DNA of 11,028 nt from Suilimivivens sp964458255 (lineage in GTDB: Bacteria; Bacillota; Clostridia; Lachnospirales; Lachnospiraceae), in contig CAYWHY010000045.1 in NCBI GenBank assembly GCA_964458255.1, positions 1 through 11,028 of the forward strand, read 5' to 3'. Below, in pieces: positions 1-5,239 of the stretch. A model generated the notes under the pieces. That model was given only the letters and a program-made list of their open reading frames with translations, had not been told where the DNA came from and did not search any database. The position numbers and the translations under genes were made by a program. Positions within the stretch are counted from its first letter, which is position 1. Each line of letters begins with the position of its first letter.

Positions 1-607
1 TTTCAAAAAGCTGTCTTACCACCGGTGCAGCCACCTGTCCTCCATAATAGACTCCCTGCGGATTATGTATAACGGCAAGGGCAAGCACTTGTGGTTCATT
101 TGCCGGTGCGAATCCGATATAAGATGCAATATATCTTCCGCTTCCTCTCGGAAGTGTCTGACTGGTAGCTGTTTTACCGCCTACTCTTGCATTTTCAACA
201 TATCCGTTTTTGCCTGTGCCTTCTGCCACCACCTGTTCCAGAATCATTTTTAATGTTTCTGCCGTTTCCTCTGAAACTATATTTTTTTGTATGGGATATG
301 TAAATTTTATACTGTTATTTTCTTCCCTGTCAGATGTCATCAGTGCCAGATGGGGGGTAATTCTTGTGCCTCCGTTAATGATAGATGAGACCGTAGATGC
401 CAGCTGAATCGGGGTAATCTGGAATGACTGGCCGAAAGAAACCGTAGCAAGCTCCACTGCCTTCATATTCTCCTTCTTATGCATGATAGTACCGGCTTCT
501 CCGGGCAAATCCACACCTGTTTTATTTAAGAGACCAAACTGTTCAAAATATTTATAATATTGGTCAACACCAAGTCTTAGTCCTACTGTAATAAACACCG
601 GGTTACA
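1..607 (-). CDS. spoVD: spoVD 3' part (C-terminal half of the transpeptidase domain), split by an insertion; continues off the left edge
   Basis: This is the second half of the sporulation-specific class B penicillin-binding protein whose first half is at 4092-5180. Read from TGT at 607, it stays open for 202 codons to the window edge, so its true end is not visible. It begins C-N-P-V-F-I-T-V-G, which follows directly on the ...ATMNSC that ends the 5' half and completes the S-x-N motif. Further features seen are TGVDLPGEAG, FGQSFQITPIQLA, the GG-K-T-A-T motif (positions 133-140, where KTG is canonical) and YYGGQVAAPVVRQLF near the edge, all in the order known for SpoVD. The half has no plausible start or ribosome binding site of its own at the junction. 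It is therefore probably not translated usefully unless the element is excised. Any C-terminal PASTA domain would lie outside the window. Confidence 0.9.
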
Positions 608-608
608 G
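603..608 (-). repeat. Attachment-site core copy at the recombinase end of the element
   Basis: CTGTAA, directly repeated at 4090-4095. On the minus strand it follows the recombinase stop codon (612-614) by 3 bp and leads straight into the NPVF codons of spoVD. It is the crossover region inferred from reading-frame restoration. Confidence 0.75.
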
Positions 609-611
609 GTG

Positions 612-2129
612 TTAGTGAAACGGTAACATATACAAGCTTCCATCCGGACAAACAATTATCTGTTCTATTAACCCGACAAGCACTTTCGTCTTCGCCTCCT
701 CTGCAACTCCATCATACAATGCCTGCTTAATTTCACACAAACGCTTATCATAATCAATATATTCCTGTTTATCCCCGTTTATGTCATCTATCTGCGTCCG
801 GATACTCTTAATTTTATTCTCAAGGCTCCTGTTCAAAGGAATGAAATCCTCATCACTAATCACTTCATCCACCAGTTTGTAGGACAAGATCTCTTTCTTT
901 TTTTTCAGATTTTTTAATTCTTTTTCCAATTTTTCAATCCTGTTTTTTCCTCTTTCTTCCCAAAAGACATGATACAAAAGTGACATCATTTCTTCCGTAA
1001 TGCTTTCCTGATCTCCGAATAACGTTTCATATTGTTGATTACAGCTATCCCGAATTGCTTTACAGACATTTTCTTCCGTCACATTCGGATTGTTACACCC
1101 GTCACCTTTTTCTTTTGTTTTTCGTCCCTGCGCCATTGCCGTAGAACATTTCCAGGTAATTATCTTTTTATTTTGAATATTTTTTTGGTTTCTGTAATAA
1201 GGTCTGCCACATTCCGAACATATTAATTTTCCTGACAAATCATAAAGCCCTGTCTTCGTCATATTTCGCGTATAATTGATAAAGTTATTCTGAGCGGTTC
1301 TTTCACGAAGTATTTTTAATACATTTTCCTGATATTCCTTACTAACTATGGGAGGCAGTGCATTTTCCATAATAATCCAATCACTCTCAGGTACTTTTTT
1401 TGTTTGCTTTGTTTCAAAATCATACTCTGTTGTATGAAGCACCATAGTACCGTGGGCTCTTGGCGAATATAGCATTTTGCGCCATTGAACCTCCGATATC
1501 CTTGTACCTTTTTTACTTCTTACTCCTCTCTCATACATCACATTGGCAATCGAATAGAAGCCTTTCCCTTCTTGCGCCATTACAAATGCCAATTTATAAG
1601 CGTTTGCCTCTTCTTCATTCAGTACATAAACATCTTTATCCACTTTATCCCAACCAAATATGGGTACCGTAATGTTGAAACCGGATTTTTTTTCCTGCCT
1701 TCTCCTATGTGCATTTTTAATTTTCTTTGAAAGTTCCCTGCTGAAATCCTCTGCCAGAATCGCCTTGATTCCCGTCAGCAGGCTGTCATCCGTTGTGTAA
1801 AATTTATGTTCTATATATATGTAAAGTTTTTTATTGTTCTTTGTCATTTTGTCCAGAAATATATACCAGTCTTTTGCAGAGCGGGTAAGTCTGTCTATGG
1901 ATTTAATAACCACAACATCAAATAAATCTTTTTCCAAATCATCCAAAAGGCGCTGATATTCCGTACGCTTATAGGATGTGGTCCCGGATTGTGATTCGAC
2001 ATACTGAGTAGCAATTGTCCACCCTTTGCTTAGTACGATTTCCCTGCTTTCGGAAACCTGAATTCCCAAAGCATTCATCTGAGCCTCTTCTTCCGTAGAA
2101 CATCTGTTGTAGATACCGGCTCTTACCAT
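612..2129 (-). CDS. Large serine recombinase (site-specific integrase/excisionase of the element)
   Basis: This enzyme probably integrates and excises the element at CTGTAA. An N-terminal resolvase domain (about residues 1-145) contains R-A-G-I-Y-N-R-C-S-T with predicted nucleophile Ser11 and Arg9, and a S-I-D-R-L-T-R motif near residue 80. A recombinase domain follows (about 150-290), then a zinc ribbon with Cys304, Cys307, Cys328 and Cys345, and a Lys/Glu-rich coiled coil (about 390-455). This is the full large-serine-recombinase architecture, and 505 residues is close to SpoIVCA, the roughly 500-residue skin recombinase. The ATG at 2129 is chosen over the one at 2147 because GGGGAG lies 6 bases upstream of it and it puts the catalytic serine at position 11. 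The ORF starts 1 base after the stop of a 49-codon ORF, so the two are probably translationally coupled. It appears intact. No terminator is seen before the spoVD 3' half, so its transcript should run on into the downstream cell-wall genes. Confidence 0.95.
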   Translation of the reverse strand: MVRAGIYNRCSTEEEAQMNALGIQVSESREIVLSKGWTIATQYVESQSGTTSYKRTEYQRLLDDLEKDLFDVVVIKSIDRLTRSAKDWYIFLDKMTKNNKKLYIYIEHKFYTTDDSLLTGIKAILAEDFSRELSKKIKNAHRRRQEKKSGFNITVPIFGWDKVDKDVYVLNEEEANAYKLAFVMAQEGKGFYSIANVMYERGVRSKKGTRISEVQWRKMLYSPRAHGTMVLHTTEYDFETKQTKKVPESDWIIMENALPPIVSKEYQENVLKILRERTAQNNFINYTRNMTKTGLYDLSGKLICSECGRPYYRNQKNIQNKKIITWKCSTAMAQGRKTKEKGDGCNNPNVTEENVCKAIRDSCNQQYETLFGDQESITEEMMSLLYHVFWEERGKNRIEKLEKELKNLKKKKEILSYKLVDEVISDEDFIPLNRSLENKIKSIRTQIDDINGDKQEYIDYDKRLCEIKQALYDGVAEEAKTKVLVGLIEQIIVCPDGSLYMLPFH

Positions 2130-2130
2130 T

Positions 2131-2280
2131 TCATTCTCCCCATCCATCTTTTTTACTGCTTATCAATATTTTTATACTGTTTTTTTCTTCTTCGCTGATT
2201 AGTCCTTTACCGGCAAGTATATCGGTAATCTTTATAAGGACCTGTCTTCTTACGGTATTTATACTTTCCGTATCTTGCAT
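2131..2280 (-). CDS. 49-residue small protein upstream of the recombinase; candidate recombination directionality factor
   Basis: This ORF is too short for ordinary calling but looks real. It has an ATG at 2280, an AGGA Shine-Dalgarno at 2287-2290 with 6-base spacing, and a TGA at 2131-2133 one base before the recombinase ATG. The last codons contain the recombinase ribosome binding site. The protein begins MQDTESINTVRRQ, continues with a helical, charged stretch, and contains I-L-A-G-K-G-L-I-S-E-E-E-K-N-S-I-K. The G-L-I-S-E-E-E part resembles the short helical motif of SHOCT-type modules, a weak similarity judged by eye. Serine recombinases need a separate small protein to switch from integration to excision, and in the C. 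difficile skin element such a factor is encoded inside the element. Position makes this ORF the best candidate in the element, but no homology proves it. It could instead be a leader peptide that tunes recombinase translation. Confidence 0.62.
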   Translation of the reverse strand: MQDTESINTVRRQVLIKITDILAGKGLISEEEKNSIKILISSKKDGWGE

Positions 2281-2316
2281 TTTCAATCCTATAACTCCCT
2301 ATCTTTCCTTTATCTC

Positions 2317-2345
2317 AATATATGTCCCATTTATTTTTGTCATTC
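2317..2345 (-). promoter_or_regulatory. Possible sigma-E-like promoter for the 49-aa ORF and recombinase
   Basis: CATATATT (2317-2324) matches the Bacillus sigma-E -10 consensus CATACAnT at 6 of 7 defined bases. Exactly 14 bases upstream, GAATGAC (2339-2345) matches the -35 KMATATT at 4 of 7. The expected start lies about 30 bases before the ATG at 2280. No good sigma-A promoter is visible here: TTTACG and TATATT are 22 bases apart. Mother-cell sigma-E control would fit excision during sporulation, but short matches in AT-rich DNA arise easily. Confidence 0.3.
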
Positions 2346-2374
2346 GTAAACCTACTGTTCTTTTCCTATGCAGC

Positions 2375-2416
2375 AAAAAAGAGCCTCTGCCTGACCACAA
2401 GGTCATTGAGAGGCTC
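2375..2416 (-). terminator. Rho-independent terminator of putP
   Basis: On the minus strand GAGCCTCT (2409-2416) pairs perfectly with AGAGGCTC (2381-2388). An inner stem TGACC/GGTCA encloses a TTGT loop, and TTTTTT follows (2375-2380). It begins 17 bases after the putP stop and separates putP transcription from the recombinase pair. It should also stop read-through from the upstream cell-wall promoter. Confidence 0.92.
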
Positions 2417-2433
2417 CTGTTTATTCAGAACAT

Positions 2434-3990
2434 TCATTTTGCCCTGACTGATTCAAAATCTTCTTCAATTTCCTTTGAAGGAGGAGGTGTCACAAGTGAA
2501 ACAACCACGATACAGATTGCCGAGAAAATAAATGCCGGTAATAATTCGTAAATGGCAAAGGCTCCACCCAACTTACTGATGCCAAGTTTCCAAATAAATA
2601 CCATTGCTGCACCGCCTACCATGCCTGCTATTGCTCCTGCTCTGTTTGTTCTTTTAAAGAACAGCGAAAACAACATAACCGGTCCAAAGGTCGCTCCAAA
2701 TCCTGCCCATGCAAAAGAAACCACTTTAAAGATAACACTGTTTTCATCAATGGCTATTACCATGGCAATCAGGGCTATCGCAAGTAATGTAATTCTCGAT
2801 ACAGACATAACCTGCTTATCTGATGCGTCCTTTTTATATATACCGTGATAAATATTCTTTGCAAAAGCAGAAGCTGCTATCAGAAGGTATGAATCGGACG
2901 AACTGATCGTTGCGGCAAGAATACCTGCCATCACAAATCCTGCCAAAATAGGCGGCAGAGAGCTCGTTGCAAGTGTAATAAATATGTTTTCAGCATCTGA
3001 AGCAGTCAAGTGAGTAGTCGGATATAAAAATCTTCCGGCAATACCGATAAACACTGCCACTGCCAGTGAAATCACCACCCATACCATTGCAATTCTTCTG
3101 GATCTTGTAAGTTCATCCTCTTTACGGATTGCCATAAAACGCAGAAGCACCTGCGGCATTCCGAAATATCCGAGTCCCCATGCAAGCATAGAACATATTT
3201 TTAACGCACCATATTCGGACGGTTCACCAAAGACAGGAATTCCTGCTTCCACAATCTGTTCACCTGCTTCGTTTAAGGAAGGAGAAGCAAGGCCAAAGAA
3301 TTCAAAAAATCCGGGAATTGATTTGGCATTATCAATAACAGCTCCGATACCTCCTGCATTTACCGTACTGATAATCACAATAATGGTTAAGGCTATTATC
3401 ATTACAATTCCCTGCATAAAATCCGATGCACTTTCTGCCAGAAATCCACCAAGGATTGTATAAATCACTACAAAGATTGCACCAACAATCATCATTGCCA
3501 CATACGGTGTTCCAAAAAGAGTGGAAAATAATTTTCCACAGGTTACAAAACAGCTTGCCGCATATACCGTAAAGAAAATAAGAATAAATAATGCCGATAA
3601 TGACATGATTACCTTTTTCTCTTCCCGAAATCTGTTTGAAAAAAAGTCTGGAAGTGTAATTGCATTATTGGCTCTTACACTGTAACGGCGAAGTCTCTTA
3701 GAGACAATCAGCCAGTTAAAATATGTTCCGATTGCAAGTCCTATTGCTGTCCAGGCAGCATCTGCCAATCCACACCAATACGCAACACCCGGTAACCCCA
3801 TAAGAAGCCATCCGCTCATATCGGAAGCTTCTGCACTCATTGCCGCAACCCATGGTCCAAGCGACCTTCCTCCAAGAAAATAATCCTCTGAACTCTTATT
3901 TGCTCTTTTTGCAAACACCAGTCCGATTACAATTACAATCGCCATATAAACAATCATGGCAGCTAGAATTTGAATTGTTTGTCCATCCAC
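2434..3990 (-). CDS. putP: Sodium/proline symporter (PutP family, SSS), cargo of the element
   Basis: An inner-membrane secondary transporter of the sodium:solute symporter family, predicted to take up proline with sodium. It is hydrophobic throughout, with about 13 membrane segments, and near the N terminus has SSEDYFLGGRSLGPWVAAMS followed by E-A-S-D-M-S-G-W-L-L-M-G-L-P-G. The ASDMSGWLLMGLPG stretch is the PutP signature; the Asp (residue 57 here) corresponds to the sodium-binding Asp55 of E. coli PutP. A serine-rich segment ILAATISSSDSYLL matches the conserved TM9 region. The length of 518 residues is normal and the gene looks intact. GTG at 3990 is chosen because AGGAGGG (3998-4004) lies 7 bases upstream; the in-frame TTG at 3996 is only 1 base from it. 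The gene lies wholly inside the element with its own promoter and terminator. Why a spoVD element should carry it is unknown; substrate specificity is by family only. Confidence 0.93.
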   Translation of the reverse strand: MDGQTIQILAAMIVYMAIVIVIGLVFAKRANKSSEDYFLGGRSLGPWVAAMSAEASDMSGWLLMGLPGVAYWCGLADAAWTAIGLAIGTYFNWLIVSKRLRRYSVRANNAITLPDFFSNRFREEKKVIMSLSALFILIFFTVYAASCFVTCGKLFSTLFGTPYVAMMIVGAIFVVIYTILGGFLAESASDFMQGIVMIIALTIIVIISTVNAGGIGAVIDNAKSIPGFFEFFGLASPSLNEAGEQIVEAGIPVFGEPSEYGALKICSMLAWGLGYFGMPQVLLRFMAIRKEDELTRSRRIAMVWVVISLAVAVFIGIAGRFLYPTTHLTASDAENIFITLATSSLPPILAGFVMAGILAATISSSDSYLLIAASAFAKNIYHGIYKKDASDKQVMSVSRITLLAIALIAMVIAIDENSVIFKVVSFAWAGFGATFGPVMLFSLFFKRTNRAGAIAGMVGGAAMVFIWKLGISKLGGAFAIYELLPAFIFSAICIVVVSLVTPPPSKEIEEDFESVRAK

Positions 3991-3992
3991 TA

Positions 3993-5180
3993 TCAATCCC
4001 TCCTAATGTATCGGGCAACTGTCGAACATCTTTTTACCCATTTCGTGCTATTATAACACAGATCTGTTTCTAATTTCAATACTTCCTGCTTACAGCTGTT
4101 CATGGTAGCCTGAACAAAATTTTCGGTGCCGTGCCCGGTAGTCTTATGGCAGCGTATTCTTCTATCCTCTACCATAATGTAGCCGGGACAATGAAATGTA
4201 TCGTCTGCAGAAACAACCCCCTCTTCAAGCCCTGCCGCCGCCGTGACAATCTTAAATGTAGATCCGGGCTCATAGGTATCGCTGATACATCCGTTACGCC
4301 ATATGCTGTTTAAAAGCTCCTGCCTTTCTTTCTCCGAAATTTCTATACCGTCCGTCATCTCCGGCAGTTCATAAGGATGATTTAAATCAAATTCCGGCAC
4401 ATCCACCATAGCCATAATTTCACCATTTTGCGGATTCATAACAATAATCGAAACTCTTTCCGCCTCCTTCGTTTCCATTACCTGCTCTGCCAGCTGAGTT
4501 GCATAACTTTGTATATTCATATCAAGACTGATGTACAAATCATTACCCGCTATCGGCTCTACTCTCTCTTCTCCCTCCTCGTCAATCTCTACACCTCTGG
4601 CATCTGTAACCGTCAGGATGGTTCCTTCCGTTCCTGTTAGATATTCTTCATATTTCACCTCAAGTCCTATAATTCCCTGATTATCTGAGCCCGTAAATCC
4701 AAGCACCTTAGAAGCAAGCGTTCCATAAGGATAATAACGTTTATAATCCTCATCAACCTTAACTCCTTCCAAATTATAGCTTCGTATCACATCTCCCGCT
4801 TCCTTATCCACATTGCTCTTAATTCTCTCTATGGAAGAGTACTTCTCAACCCTTTTTCTCACATACTCTTCTGAAAGATTAAGTTCCTTACTTAAAACCT
4901 CCACGACCTTGTCAGGGTCTTTCAACTGGCTGTGAATAACTGATATGGTGCACACCGTTTTATTATCTGCAATTACCGTGCCGTTAGCATCAATAATACG
5001 ACCTCTTGCCGCCTTAATACTTCTTTCTCTTTCGTGAAGCTCCTTTGCCTTTTGTGTATAGTATTCGGAATTAAAAATCATCAGATATACCAATCTTCCC
5101 ATAATCATGATGAAAACTGATAAACAGACAAAAAAGACAGTAACTATTTTCTTCCTGATAAAGGTTTTGTTTTTTAACAT
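3993..5180 (-). CDS. spoVD: spoVD 5' part (stage V sporulation protein D, class B PBP), truncated by the element
   Basis: SpoVD is a membrane-anchored transpeptidase that builds spore cortex peptidoglycan from the mother-cell side. Seen here: a cytoplasmic start, one membrane segment at about residues 12-35, a PBP dimerisation region (GRIIDANGTVIADN from about 60; VLGFTGSDNQGIIGLE at 159-174), then the transpeptidase domain with Y-E-P-G-S-T-F-K, nucleophile Ser307 and Lys310. Authentic sequence ends at MNSC (Cys363). The next 32 residues to the TGA at 3993 are encoded by the element and overlap the putP promoter and ribosome binding site. It is identified as spoVD, not ftsI, because it follows a complete ftsI and strongly resembles B. 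subtilis SpoVD in VLGF-G-DNQG--GLE, RLRC/RIRC-HK and NSCNP. Start: ATG 5180 with GAGG 5 bases upstream. As it stands the product lacks the S-x-N Asn and the KTG region and should be inactive. Confidence 0.92.
   Translation of the reverse strand: MLKNKTFIRKKIVTVFFVCLSVFIMIMGRLVYLMIFNSEYYTQKAKELHERERSIKAARGRIIDANGTVIADNKTVCTISVIHSQLKDPDKVVEVLSKELNLSEEYVRKRVEKYSSIERIKSNVDKEAGDVIRSYNLEGVKVDEDYKRYYPYGTLASKVLGFTGSDNQGIIGLEVKYEEYLTGTEGTILTVTDARGVEIDEEGEERVEPIAGNDLYISLDMNIQSYATQLAEQVMETKEAERVSIIVMNPQNGEIMAMVDVPEFDLNHPYELPEMTDGIEISEKERQELLNSIWRNGCISDTYEPGSTFKIVTAAAGLEEGVVSADDTFHCPGYIMVEDRRIRCHKTTGHGTENFVQATMNSCKQEVLKLETDLCYNSTKWVKRCSTVARYIRRD
4050..4079 (-). promoter_or_regulatory. Sigma-A promoter of putP, just inside the element
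   Basis: TTGAAA (4074-4079) and TATAAT (4050-4055) are separated by 18 bases, with an extended -10 TG one base upstream of TATAAT. Transcription would start about 50 bases before the putP start codon. The -35 begins 10 bp inside the element and overlaps the right arm of the presumed attP site. Confidence 0.8.
4090..4095 (-). repeat. Attachment-site core copy at the putP end of the element
   Basis: CTGTAA within codons Ser362-Cys363 of spoVD, matching 603-608. On the element side it is followed by GCAGGAAG and then TTGAAA. Joined to the other element end, the arms TTTCACTA and TATTGAAA form a 7-of-8 inverted repeat whose centre falls on the AA of CTGTAA, as expected for an attP site. Confidence 0.75.
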
Positions 5181-5233
5181 AAAAACCTCATAGAAAAAGT
5201 ATTATTATAATTTATTACCTTTTCTGTGAGGTT
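5181..5233 (-). promoter_or_regulatory. Hairpin in the spoVD leader covering its Shine-Dalgarno
   Basis: In the 59-base gap after ftsI, AACCTCA (5227-5233) pairs with TGAGGTT (5184-5190), and AGAAAAG pairs with CTTTTTCT with a one-base bulge further in. TTTTT follows at 5181-5185. The 3' arm contains the GAGG ribosome binding site of spoVD. This could act as a weak terminator after ftsI or hide the spoVD start signal. A TATAAT lies in the loop (5204-5209) but has no matching -35. Confidence 0.5.
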
Positions 5234-5239
5234 ATTCCA

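Larger units (their letters stand above)
603..4095 (-). mobile_element. Serine-recombinase element inserted in spoVD (skin-like intervening element, putP cargo)
   Basis: An insertion of about 3,487 bp interrupts spoVD after codon 363. It is flanked by a directly repeated CTGTAA (4090-4095 and 603-608); deleting one copy plus the intervening DNA gives AACAGCTGTAACCCGG and rejoins the PBP in frame as MNSC-NPVF. From the 5' side of spoVD it carries a sigma-A-like promoter, a PutP-family symporter, a terminator, a 49-codon ORF and a large serine recombinase whose stop codon is 3 bp from the junction repeat. The lack of long terminal inverted repeats, the very short core identity, and the recombinase at one end reading outward are typical of large-serine-recombinase integration. 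The position in a sporulation gene and the restorable frame parallel the sigK skin element. Excision during sporulation is an inference. Confidence 0.88.

Noticed and set aside
2130..2147. ATG at 2147 as the recombinase start
   Set aside because: No ribosome binding site before it; the ATG at 2129 has GGGGAG at 6 bases and puts the catalytic serine at the usual position.
3991..3996. TTG at 3996 as the putP start
   Set aside because: It lies 1 base from AGGAGGG; the GTG at 3990 has the proper 7-base spacing.
603..4095. Group I/II intron or intein as the cause of the split
   Set aside because: No reverse transcriptase or maturase, no intein protease motifs, independent genes with their own promoter and terminator, and a serine recombinase at the end.
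603..4095. Classic IS element or transposon
   Set aside because: No DDE transposase, no terminal inverted repeats at the extreme ends, and the short direct core lies in the recombinase target, not as a duplicated target with inverted repeats.
3993..5180. spoVD as a simple frameshifted or decayed pseudogene
   Set aside because: The other half is present 3.5 kb away, open, and joins in frame at a shared 6-base core beside a recombinase; this is an insertion, not decay.
5204..5209. TATAAT before spoVD as a sigma-A promoter
   Set aside because: No acceptable -35 at 16-18 bases, and it sits in the loop of the leader hairpin.
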